From Desulfobacteraceae bacterium (GTDB lineage: Bacteria > Desulfobacterota > Desulfobacteria > Desulfobacterales > Desulfobacteraceae): a stretch of DNA of 38,764 nucleotides. The stretch lies in assembly GCA_024225635.1 (NCBI GenBank), contig JAAEMK010000682.1, positions 1 through 38,764 of the forward strand. The letters run 5' to 3'. Positions 26,978 through 34,334 of this stretch are shown piece by piece. The notes under the pieces were generated by a model. It had not been told where the DNA came from, ran no database searches, and worked only from the letters and a program-made list of their open reading frames with translations. How positions within the stretch are numbered: position 1 is the stretch's first letter; each line of letters starts with the position of its first letter. The translations under genes were made by a program, and so were the position numbers.

Positions 26978-28963
26978 ATGAAAGCCGGGAAACCGCGTCA
27001 GGGCAGTGCATACCGGAAAATCCCCGATACGATTTTAAAACGGGTGGGGAATGAAACCATGGTCGCTTTAGAAAAAAAACAAAACCCAGACAAGGCTGTG
27101 AGCAAAAGCCGTACCGGAACCAGGCAAAGTTCGGTCCCTGGTACAAAAGGTTTTTTTGCAACATCCCCTTGCACGGGTGCGGAACTTCTTCAATGCAAAC
27201 CCATCTGTCCCTGCGCCGGCGGCTGTCCCCGGTGTGAACCTGTTGTTCAGGCCAAACCCATGGTCGGCAGGCTGGACGACAAGTATGAACTGGAAGCGGA
27301 CCGGGTGGCGGACCGGGTGATGGGCATGCCGGAGTCCCGGATACAAGCAAAAACAGCCTGTCCGTGCGGGGATGAAGAAGTAAAAGGGGATTTGATTCAA
27401 ACAAAGCCGGAGCAGGGGGAAACGCCCCAAAGCCGGGCTGTTTCAGAGGCCCAAACCCATCCGCGATATTGTCCGGGCACGCCCCTTTCTCCTTCGTCCC
27501 GCAGGTTTTTCGAACCGAGGTTCGGACAGGATTTCAGCGATGTCCGGGTGCATACATGCGATTCAGCCGTTGAGATCAGCCGTGGATTGAACGCCCAGGC
27601 ACTGACATATAAAAACAATATCTACTTCAACCGGAATAAATATGCTCCGGAGACCTCGTCAGGAAAGCGATTACTCGCCCATGAACTCACCCATGTGGTT
27701 CAGCAGCAGGGCCGAAATTCTGAAAGCTCCCCTCAGTCCTGCCCTTTTGCCAATGATAGTCCGTCCCGGGTGAAAGACATGGTACAACGGGCCTGCGGTC
27801 CGGATGAGATCGGAGAGCCTGCCGGATGCACATTTGACGACAGGGAAGTGACCCGCCCCCGGTATCTGTTTGTCGTTGATTGCGATCGGTTCAGGCCTGG
27901 GAACGAGGATGACCTGAGGCGGGATGCCAGACGGATTCGCCAGGGCGACGTGGTGGAACTCCACGGCATTGCCAGTATCGAAGGGAGCCCTGATTATAAT
28001 CTGCATCTTTCCTGTGCCCGGGCGTTGAAGGCCGGAACCGTTGTCGAGGATGTGCTCAGACGGCGGGGCGTCAGTGCGACCATCCGTGTCTTCAACCACG
28101 GGGGAATCCGGGGCAATCGGGAGTTCCAGCGCAGCGTCGTGATGAATATCCGGAGGGCGGCTCCGGTACAGCCGCCGGAACCGGCCCGGCGCTGCGGGCC
28201 TGATGCCACGGACTGGTTAATCCGTCAGGTGGCGGCAGCGAAACGGGACCCGGCTGTATTGGCCGTCCAGGCGGACCTGGCCGGGGCCAACCGGATCGCG
28301 TCACGGTACGGATTCTCGGCGGATCGAATTGCCGAAGGGGCTGTGGTAAGACGGGTTCTCACGGCTGAAAGCGCCCTGGCCACCGCCGGTACCCCAGCCA
28401 CCCGCACCCCTGGTTTCCGTCGGCAGCTGGCAGCCTCCGTGCCCGGTCAGCGGGCGTTTGGCCGGGCCGTGGTGGCATCAAGCGTACCCTTGGCCGGCGC
28501 CCCGGAAGCCATTGTCCTGGCAGGCGTTCGCAGGGCAGCCCTTTCCTGGCGGAACCTGGTGGGCACGGGCCGCCGTTTTGATTTCAAGAACGACCCAAGG
28601 ACCATGCAACGCCCGACTTCGGCGCACTGCCCGGATGACTGCGCCAATACCATCACATTGTGTCCCGGCACCGGTTCGGATTGTTTCCGGACAGACGTGC
28701 CCGGCAATCTGTTTTTCGCCCATGTGGGCCGATTCGTCGGCTGGACCGAGCTTGCCCTTCAGCTTGGGTCCCAATTTGCCCAGCTCAGATCCGCCGGCAG
28801 GTTCGACACCCTGGACGATACACGGATGATTCGTCTCGGATGCGGGCTCCCGGACCCCCTGACGCGAACCGCACTATGCGCCGCTATCAACGCCAGCCGG
28901 TCCATATTTGTGCTGAGGCCCTGCGGCAACTGCACCGAAGCAACCACTGCCCGGGTCGTCTGA
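26978..28963 (+). CDS. DUF4157 eCIS cargo candidate with OmpA-like domain and toxin-44-like C-terminus
   Basis: 661 aa, last gene of the block. Cys-rich CKPICPCAGGCPRCEP (about 70-86) and KYELEADRVADRVMGMPE precede a DUF4157 core (SSRRFFEPRFGQDFSDVRVH ... RLLAHELTHVVQQ) with the metalloprotease-like HELTH motif at residues 235-239. DUF4157 is an established eCIS-associated domain of loaded proteins. Residues about 295-390 (VVELHGIASIEGSPDYNLHLSCARA ... GNREFQRSVVMNI) follow the OmpA-type peptidoglycan-binding pattern. The C-terminal ~130 residues (RRFDFKNDPRTM, GNLFFAHVGRFVGWTELALQLGSQFAQ, DTRMIRLGCGL) resemble the 'bacterial toxin 44' family of polymorphic toxins as I remember it; that last call is tentative. 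No signal peptide; no obvious immunity gene follows. Confidence 0.82.
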   Translation: MKAGKPRQGSAYRKIPDTILKRVGNETMVALEKKQNPDKAVSKSRTGTRQSSVPGTKGFFATSPCTGAELLQCKPICPCAGGCPRCEPVVQAKPMVGRLDDKYELEADRVADRVMGMPESRIQAKTACPCGDEEVKGDLIQTKPEQGETPQSRAVSEAQTHPRYCPGTPLSPSSRRFFEPRFGQDFSDVRVHTCDSAVEISRGLNAQALTYKNNIYFNRNKYAPETSSGKRLLAHELTHVVQQQGRNSESSPQSCPFANDSPSRVKDMVQRACGPDEIGEPAGCTFDDREVTRPRYLFVVDCDRFRPGNEDDLRRDARRIRQGDVVELHGIASIEGSPDYNLHLSCARALKAGTVVEDVLRRRGVSATIRVFNHGGIRGNREFQRSVVMNIRRAAPVQPPEPARRCGPDATDWLIRQVAAAKRDPAVLAVQADLAGANRIASRYGFSADRIAEGAVVRRVLTAESALATAGTPATRTPGFRRQLAASVPGQRAFGRAVVASSVPLAGAPEAIVLAGVRRAALSWRNLVGTGRRFDFKNDPRTMQRPTSAHCPDDCANTITLCPGTGSDCFRTDVPGNLFFAHVGRFVGWTELALQLGSQFAQLRSAGRFDTLDDTRMIRLGCGLPDPLTRTALCAAINASRSIFVLRPCGNCTEATTARVV

Positions 28964-28984
28964 CCCGGCGTCTCGACAACCGGG
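28951..28984 (+). terminator. Hairpins at the end of the injection-system block
   Basis: CCGGGT (28951-28956) can pair with ACCCGG (28963-28968) around the stop codon. The latter can alternatively pair with CCGGG (28980-28984). There is only a weak T-tract after it (GCTGTTTGGG), so this may attenuate rather than terminate transcription. Confidence 0.25.
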
Positions 28985-29054
28985 CTGTTTGGGTGTATGG
29001 TAGCCTGCGTTGACCAGATGAAGAAAATAACCATGAAAATGAGATGCAGATGCC

Positions 29055-30248
29055 ATGAAAGAACAAAACGCAGTTTCTCCAGAGTATGATGTCATTGTTG
29101 CCGGGGCAGGGCCCGCCGGTGCCCTTACCGCCTATTACCTTGCCGCCGCCGGGAAGAAAGTCCTTATCCTTGAAAAGGAGCGTTTGCCCAGATACAAAGC
29201 CTGCGGGGGCGGCCTCACCCCCAGGGCGTTTGACGCCCTGCCGTTTGACATCTCTCCGGTGGTGGTCCGGGAGGTTTCCAACGCCCTGATGCTGCATAAC
29301 AACCGGCCTGTTTTCAGTCACAGCAGTGGCGGCAAATCCCCCCTCTTTACCATGGTGATGCGGGACCGGTTCGACCATTATCTTGTGGAACAGGCCGTGG
29401 CCATGGGGGCCCGCCTCCGGGAGGGTGCCCGGTTTGAATCGGTGGCCGGCCCGGCCGGAAACCTTCGGGTGACCACCTCCCGGGGGGAGTTTACCACCAG
29501 GCTTTTAGTGGGGGCGGACGGGGTGAACGGCCGGGTTGCCAAGGCACTGGGGCTTACCATCTCCACCCGGTACATGACGGCGCTGGAAGGGGAACTCTAT
29601 CCTGGAACCTCCCTGGACCTCGAGCGGTTCAAAAATACCCTTCACTACGATTTCGGTGTCATTCCCGGGGGCTACGGCTGGGTCTTTCCCAAGGGAGACC
29701 ATCTGAGTGTGGGGGTGGGCACCTTTGCCCAAAAAGCCACGGGCATCAACCGCGCTTTTGAAAGCTATCTTTCCCTGAAGGGGCTGTCCCATGCCCGGAA
29801 AATAGATCCCTTGAAGGGGCATCTCATCCCGACCCTTCCCAGGAAAGCAGGCCCTGTCTCCTGCGACCGGGGACTGGTTGTGGGAGACGCCGCCGGATAC
29901 GGGGATCCCCTCACCGGTGAGGGGCTTTACTTTGCCTTTACCGGCGCAAAAATGGCGGCCGATACCCTGGCCGGGGTCCTGGAAACCGGCCGGTTCCAAA
30001 CCATGGCCGGCTATGATGCCAGGCTCAAGAAGGCCTTTTTCCGGGAGCTCACCGCCGCCCATGTCATTGCGGGGATGCTTTACGCCGTCCCCGGCCTTTC
30101 AAGGCGGATCCTTTTTGCCCAGGGCCGGGAACTGGGTAAAAGCCAGCTCGATGTGGTGTCAGGCAGGCTTACCTATACCAAGCTGCTGGCAAGGCTTCTT
30201 CTCCGGATCATGAACCCGATCCAGGTCCTGTCGGTGCTCTTTCGCTGA
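29055..30248 (+). CDS. Geranylgeranyl reductase family FAD-dependent oxidoreductase
   Basis: 397 aa. The N-terminal dinucleotide-binding motif (VAGAGPAGALTAYYLAAAGKK, about residues 12-32, then LEKERLPRYKACGGGL) is typical of the geranylgeranyl-reductase branch of FAD monooxygenase-like enzymes, where 'P+ KACGGG' follows the FAD motif. The second FAD site is GDAAGYGDPLTGEGLYFA (about 277-294). Such enzymes reduce isoprenoid or related double bonds; the substrate cannot be read from sequence. It lies 91 nt after the injection block, in the same direction, and 86 nt before the phosphoribosyltransferase. No functional link to the injection system is apparent. Confidence 0.85.
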   Translation: MKEQNAVSPEYDVIVAGAGPAGALTAYYLAAAGKKVLILEKERLPRYKACGGGLTPRAFDALPFDISPVVVREVSNALMLHNNRPVFSHSSGGKSPLFTMVMRDRFDHYLVEQAVAMGARLREGARFESVAGPAGNLRVTTSRGEFTTRLLVGADGVNGRVAKALGLTISTRYMTALEGELYPGTSLDLERFKNTLHYDFGVIPGGYGWVFPKGDHLSVGVGTFAQKATGINRAFESYLSLKGLSHARKIDPLKGHLIPTLPRKAGPVSCDRGLVVGDAAGYGDPLTGEGLYFAFTGAKMAADTLAGVLETGRFQTMAGYDARLKKAFFRELTAAHVIAGMLYAVPGLSRRILFAQGRELGKSQLDVVSGRLTYTKLLARLLLRIMNPIQVLSVLFR

Positions 30249-30334
30249 TTTTGAAAACTTACCTTTTCCTGCCGCGGGCTCCCACGGCCAACGATGACGG
30301 GCCGGATATTAACCAGCCGAGGGAGAGCCTTGAT

Positions 30335-31327
30335 ATGCTAAAAGAAATAGAAGTTTCATCTGACTGCGGTCTTTACCGCATGGACTCCGGAGCACCGGAG
30401 ACAATCAACCGTTTTATTGCCACAACCCCGGAAACCCGGGCCATTTCAAACGATCCCATGGTGATGGGGATTGATTACACCCGCCGCCTCAAAGCCTCCT
30501 GCTCACGAATTCTCAAACGTTTTTCCGCCAACGGTCTGACCTGCCTGGAAGAGAACGAAACCATCGTGTTCGACATCCTACGGGGGGGATTGAACTTCGG
30601 CCTTCGTGAAGCCCTTGCCGATGCCTTTGGGTGGAACCGGCACGGATGCTCCTTTATCAGCGCCCAGCGTGCCCGCAAGGACGATTCCCCCGAGCAGTGG
30701 CACATCGTTGAAAGCGAATACAGCAAAGTCTACATGCCGAAAACAGCAAGCATCGTGATCGGGGACGTGGTGGCCACGGGCACAAGCCTCGAGCACGCCA
30801 TGCGCGCGTTGGTGGCCGAGACGGAAAAACAGGGCACCAGCCTGCGGTCCGTGGTGTTTTTCACCATTGGCGGCCCCCGTGCCGCAGAGATCCTCCAGGC
30901 CACCGATGCCATGTGCCGGGAACGCTTTCCCGCCTATGAGGGCACCACCCTGATCTATCTGGAGGGGTGCTTCACCGTTCCCGTTCCCGAAACCCCGCTC
31001 AAGATCAAACTCACCGGAACCGACCTGGTACGCCTCGATGCCGTCATGGCGCCGGATTTCATCGAATCCCAGTATGACGATCCGGGCTTTCCCATCCAGC
31101 GCTGCACCATTTACGATGCCGGCTCCCGGGCCTTCTGGACGCCGGAATACCTGGAAGATCTCCATGGGTACTGGTCCGAGGTGAAGAAACTTGCCGACAG
31201 CGGCTTGAGCTTCAAGGATCTGCTCAAGGAGCGGTTCCCGGACCTTGATCCCGGGCGGTTCGGTGATGTGGACCTGGGGGATGTCTGCGACAGGCAGCTG
31301 GCCCAGGCGGCGGAATTACCGGCATAA
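30335..31327 (+). CDS. Type I phosphoribosyltransferase-family protein
   Basis: About 330 aa from ATG 30335, preferred because GGGAGAG lies ~10 nt upstream; an in-frame TTG at 30251 would add 28 poorly conserved residues. The PRPP-binding loop VIGDVVATGTSLEHA (about residues 140-154) is clear, and an earlier FDILRGGLNFGLREAL segment resembles the 'RGG' flexible-loop region of uracil-type phosphoribosyltransferases. The ~180-residue C-terminal extension has no recognised domain. It precedes a cytosine permease gene by 30 nt, which suggests nucleobase salvage (conversion of an imported base to its nucleotide), but the base used is not evident. Confidence 0.78.
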   Translation: MLKEIEVSSDCGLYRMDSGAPETINRFIATTPETRAISNDPMVMGIDYTRRLKASCSRILKRFSANGLTCLEENETIVFDILRGGLNFGLREALADAFGWNRHGCSFISAQRARKDDSPEQWHIVESEYSKVYMPKTASIVIGDVVATGTSLEHAMRALVAETEKQGTSLRSVVFFTIGGPRAAEILQATDAMCRERFPAYEGTTLIYLEGCFTVPVPETPLKIKLTGTDLVRLDAVMAPDFIESQYDDPGFPIQRCTIYDAGSRAFWTPEYLEDLHGYWSEVKKLADSGLSFKDLLKERFPDLDPGRFGDVDLGDVCDRQLAQAAELPA

Positions 31328-31357
31328 CTTGTTGCAATAAAATAACCGGAGGATGAA

Positions 31358-32614
31358 ATGAAGACAGAAGGACGTGTGGACAACGATTTTGCCCTGGGGC
31401 ACGTGAGCGGTTCCCACCAGAAAGGGTTTTTGCCCATGATGGTGGTGATGCTGGGATTTACTTTCTTTTCCGCCAGCATGTGGGCCGGCGGAAAGCTTGG
31501 CACTGGGCTGACCGCGCTTCAGCTTATCGGGGCCGTGATGGCCGGCAACCTGATCCTTGGCTGCTACACCGCGTTTCTTGCCGCCATTGCCGCAAGGACG
31601 GGGCTTTCCACCCATCTGCTTGCCCGGTACTCCTTTGGTGAAAAGGGGTCCTATCTTCCCTCCCTGCTTCTGGGTCTCACCCAGGTGGGCTGGTTCGGTG
31701 TGGGCGTTGCCATGTTCGCCCTGCCGGTTCAGAAGGTTACCGGCTGGGACATCAATCTCTTGATCGGCGTATCCGGAATCGTCATGACGGCCACGGCCTG
31801 GTTCGGGATCAGGGCATTGACGATCTTAAGTCTCATTGCCGTGCCCGCCATTGCGGTGCTCGGGTTTTTCTCCGTGGGCACGGCGTTTTCAGAGTTCGGC
31901 GGCATGGAAGCCTGGTTCGCCATGGCGCCGTCCGAGCCCATTGGACTGTTTACGGCCATCGGCATCTGCGTGGCCTCCTTTATCAGCGGCGGCACCCTAA
32001 CCCCCGACTTTACCCGGTTTTCCAAAAGCACAAAGGTGGCGGTGTCCACCACGGTCATCGCCTTTTTTCTGGGTAACAGCCTGATGTTCCTCTTTGGCGC
32101 CGTGGGCGCGACCTTTTATCAGCAGGCCGATATTTCGGAAGTGCTGCTCAAGCAGGGCATGATCGTATGGGCCATGATCATCCTGGGACTCAACATCTGG
32201 ACCACCAATGACAACGCCCTTTATGCCTCGGGCCTCGGGTTCTCCAACATCACAAAGCTTCCGAAAAAGATGCTGGTTCTTTTTAACGGCGTGGTGGGGA
32301 CCATCATGGCCCTCTACCTGTACAACAATTTCGTGGGCTGGCTCAGCCTGCTGAATACCATGCTTCCCTCCATCGGCGGCATCATCATCGCCGACTATTA
32401 CATGATCAAAAGAGGGCGCTACACCCGCCTTGAAGACACCTGCTTTCAGCGGGTGCGGCCCACGGCCGTGATCGCGTGGCTTGCCGGTGTGCTTGCGGCC
32501 CGGTACATTCCAGGCATCGCCCCGGTCAACAGCGTGCTTTGCGCCATTGGCGTCTATCTGGTTGCCGAGCAGGTCGCGGCGGGCATCAGGACAACCGAAA
32601 CCGCAAGATCATAA
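31358..32614 (+). CDS. codB: Cytosine permease, CodB type (NCS1 family)
   Basis: 418 aa, nearly the length of E. coli CodB (419). Long stretches match what I recall of CodB: TFFSASMWAGGKLGTGL near residue 35, THLLARYSFGEKGSYLPSLLLGLTQVGWFGVGVAMFALPV (about 85-124), LGLNIWTTNDNALYASGLGF (about 278-297) and YNNFVGWL. About 12 hydrophobic segments are present, as expected for a proton- or sodium-coupled NCS1 importer in the inner membrane. Start behind CCGGAGGATGAA. Canonical codA is not adjacent; the phosphoribosyltransferase upstream is its probable operon partner. Confidence 0.93.
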   Translation: MKTEGRVDNDFALGHVSGSHQKGFLPMMVVMLGFTFFSASMWAGGKLGTGLTALQLIGAVMAGNLILGCYTAFLAAIAARTGLSTHLLARYSFGEKGSYLPSLLLGLTQVGWFGVGVAMFALPVQKVTGWDINLLIGVSGIVMTATAWFGIRALTILSLIAVPAIAVLGFFSVGTAFSEFGGMEAWFAMAPSEPIGLFTAIGICVASFISGGTLTPDFTRFSKSTKVAVSTTVIAFFLGNSLMFLFGAVGATFYQQADISEVLLKQGMIVWAMIILGLNIWTTNDNALYASGLGFSNITKLPKKMLVLFNGVVGTIMALYLYNNFVGWLSLLNTMLPSIGGIIIADYYMIKRGRYTRLEDTCFQRVRPTAVIAWLAGVLAARYIPGIAPVNSVLCAIGVYLVAEQVAAGIRTTETARS

Positions 32615-32623
32615 TAATTTATC

Positions 32624-32663
32624 TACCCGGCGCCACGCCTCCATCCTGTGGTGGAGCCGGGTA
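32624..32663. terminator. Hairpin between convergent genes (possible bidirectional terminator)
   Basis: TACCCGGC (32624-32631) pairs perfectly with GCCGGGTA (32656-32663), with an inner CTCCA/TGGAG stem. It lies between the codB stop and the stop of the oppositely oriented PEP-CTERM gene. No long T-run follows on either side, so efficiency is uncertain. Confidence 0.4.
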
Positions 32664-32690
32664 TGAATTTAATTCCCCGGATTTGAAGGT

Positions 32691-33323
32691 TTAACGCATC
32701 CGGGAACGCATCCGGCCGTATCCCATCACGCCAAGGAGCCCGATCCCCACGAGCAGTATGGGGGAGGGTTCGGGAACAGCGTTACCGACTGCGGAAGCAT
32801 CACCGCTCATATCGTCCACAAGCCACATGTTACCGGAATCATGGAGAACGACGTAGTCAATGAAAATTCCAGAGGTGGCGTCTACCCGCAGAAAATCCAT
32901 GGGGCCGTGAGTGTTGGAGCCACCAGTGACTACAACCGTCGAGCCATCGGTCAGGTGTGCCTCGACATAAAAGGAAGACATGGAACTGTATCCGGTTTGA
33001 AACCAGGTGCCGTCATTATTTGTAAAATCGACTATAACACCGCGCGCATCTGCACCCGTCCCGGCCCACAGCCACATATTTCCGTTATGGTGAAACATAC
33101 CATTACCATACCCCAGATCATCGGAGGTTGTGGAGTATTTGTTCGTCCTTGAATCACCGTACATTGAATCAGACCCATTAAAAGCTTCGAACGTAACGCC
33201 GGCGATATTATTGACAGCCTGACCCTCCATCCCATCCTCGAAATCAATCATGAAAGCCGACGCACTTCCTACGATACAAAGACCCGTCATTACCGCGCAT
33301 AACAACATCAACATCTTTTTCAT
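32691..33323 (-). CDS. PEP-CTERM sorting domain protein (secreted/surface)
   Basis: 210 aa. An N-terminal signal peptide (MKKMLMLLCAVMTGLCIVGSASA, cleavage after about residue 23; quoted here in two parts of one segment) is followed by a beta-rich, Gly/Asn/Asp-rich region. The C-terminus is VPEPSPILLVGIGLLGVMG followed by YGRMRSRMR, the PEP-CTERM signal: Pro-Glu-Pro, a hydrophobic helix and a basic tail. Such proteins are processed by an exosortase and usually reach the cell surface or extracellular matrix. The middle contains DFTNNDGTWFQTGYSS and VEAHLTDGSTVVV, similar in style to other PEP-CTERM passenger domains; no enzyme motif. Start behind GGGAGG. The exosortase gene is not in this window. 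Confidence 0.9.
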   Translation of the reverse strand: MKKMLMLLCAVMTGLCIVGSASAFMIDFEDGMEGQAVNNIAGVTFEAFNGSDSMYGDSRTNKYSTTSDDLGYGNGMFHHNGNMWLWAGTGADARGVIVDFTNNDGTWFQTGYSSMSSFYVEAHLTDGSTVVVTGGSNTHGPMDFLRVDATSGIFIDYVVLHDSGNMWLVDDMSGDASAVGNAVPEPSPILLVGIGLLGVMGYGRMRSRMR

Positions 33324-33643
33324 TTACTTTCCTCCCTCTTAAAAGATTAAATGGATAAAAAACACCGTTCACCCTCGTCCGCCAAGGGTGATCGACCTGC
33401 ATTTATTCAACAGCCCGGGATGCCGGGCAGTTTAATCTCGTCGTCCATATCAGAGGCGGTAGCGAATTCATATTTTCAGCCCGGGCGTTGCAGGCGCAGC
33501 TTAGTTGATGATGGGTATCGCCGGTACTGTGCATTTTTTTTGGGGAGAACCATGCAGGGGATGTCCACAGACCAGCGGGTATCGCGAATAACTTTCGCAA
33601 ACAGAATTAACATCCCTTAAGTAACCATAAATGTGCGAATTAT
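33324..33643 (-). other. Long 5' leader of the PEP-CTERM gene
   Basis: About 320 nt between the inferred transcription start and the start codon with no convincing gene. It contains small hairpins, for example GCCCGG/CCGGGC with a GATG loop (33413-33428) and CACCCT/AGGGTG (33371-33391). The layout would suit a regulatory RNA, but I could not match it to a riboswitch class. Confidence 0.35.
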
Positions 33644-33649
33644 TTTTTT

Positions 33650-33677
33650 ATCATAAAGAACACTGTTCTTTTGTCAA
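33650..33677 (-). promoter_or_regulatory. Strong sigma70-type promoter for the PEP-CTERM gene
   Basis: Read on the minus strand, TTGACA (33677-33672, perfect) and TATGAT (33655-33650, 5 of 6) are separated by 16 nt. Transcription would start near 33643, leaving a leader of about 320 nt before the PEP-CTERM start codon. This is the best promoter match I saw in the window. Confidence 0.6.
33655..33671. promoter_or_regulatory. Palindromic operator within the promoter spacer
   Basis: AAAGAACACTGTTCTTT is a perfect inverted repeat (7-bp arms, 3-nt centre) that fills the spacer between the -35 and -10 boxes of the minus-strand promoter. A dimeric repressor bound here would block RNA polymerase. 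The regulator is not identified and no regulator gene is adjacent. Confidence 0.5.
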
Positions 33678-34334
33678 GTTTTTTTTATGCTCACCAGTTA
33701 CTTTTGCAGCGGCCGTACCCATCTCCCCGGTAAACAGCGTGGTTTGCGCCTTCACCGGTGGTGGCCCCGGGTATGGTCTTGACTTTCCAGGTAAAAGTGC
33801 GCATTTTCATGGCATGTACAGTTAGGGCAAGGAGGATATCATAACAAATATAAAAAAAGTGCAACCTACCTCGATATCTTTCCGAACAACACCTGAGCAG
33901 GTTCCGGTCAGGGAATTTTGTATAGAACGTCCTTCATTTCCCCCCTCCAGTCCAATACCCGTCTCCATTCTTTTTTGAATAGCTTCACGTGAGCGTTACC
34001 ACCCCATCATAAAACGATTCATATTCGCCATATCCGGGAATCTGAAATTGCTTGTAACGTTTGACTCGAAAGGAGGAGAATATGCAGAAAATAAAAAAAA
34101 TGTGCATACCCGGGGTATGACAGGGGGACGATCTTTTTTTCAAATTTCAGTAATCATCATACCGGCCGGTACCGCTCTCCATGAGTTCTCACATCCTTCG
34201 GTTTTTCAGCACATTAAGGATTGACTTCCTGGCATACCCGGCCGCATGGCTGACCTGAATCGCTGCCGCCCGTCACTGTTTGTCCGGATCGGGCGGAACA
34301 AACCTTGTTGCATCAAGGATGAAAGGATTATGTC
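33678..34334. other. Intergenic region, no convincing gene
   Basis: 657 nt between divergent promoter elements and the HAF-repeat gene. Short frames on either strand lack codon bias and homology-like patterns. Visible items are a micro-ORF at 34082, a CATACC/GGTATG hairpin inside it followed later by a T7 run, a TACCGGCCGGTA palindrome (34160-34171) and a small CCTTG/CAAGG hairpin (34303-34318) directly before the next ribosome site. Confidence 0.6.
34082..34120 (+). CDS. 12-codon micro-ORF with strong Shine-Dalgarno
   Basis: ATG at 34082 follows AAAGGAGGAGA at ideal spacing and encodes MQKIKKMCIPGV before a stop. It looks like the start of a signal peptide cut short, so it may be the remnant of a decayed secreted-protein gene, or a leader peptide. 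The hairpin CATACC-CGG-GGTATG lies inside it. Confidence 0.3.
   Translation: MQKIKKMCIPGV

Noticed and set aside
2735-28963. Type VI secretion system or ordinary prophage
   Set aside because: No TssJLM membrane complex, ClpV or TssBC-type split sheath, and no capsid, portal, terminase, integrase or lysis genes are present. DUF4255, the Afp15-type ATPase and DUF4157 point to eCIS instead.
33351-33825. Two small plus-strand frames (89 and 64 codons) in the PEP-CTERM upstream region
   Set aside because: They run antisense through the inferred leader and promoter, have no good ribosome sites and no protein-like patterns.
33324-33830. Cyclic-di-GMP or other known riboswitch in the PEP-CTERM upstream region
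   Set aside because: I looked for GEMM-type conserved blocks on the minus strand and found only partial resemblance upstream of the promoter (not within the leader), so no class is called.
34223-34250. Sigma54 promoter (TGGCAT ... GC) before the HAF-repeat gene
   Set aside because: The GG to GC distance does not fit the fixed 10-nt spacing needed for the -24/-12 elements.
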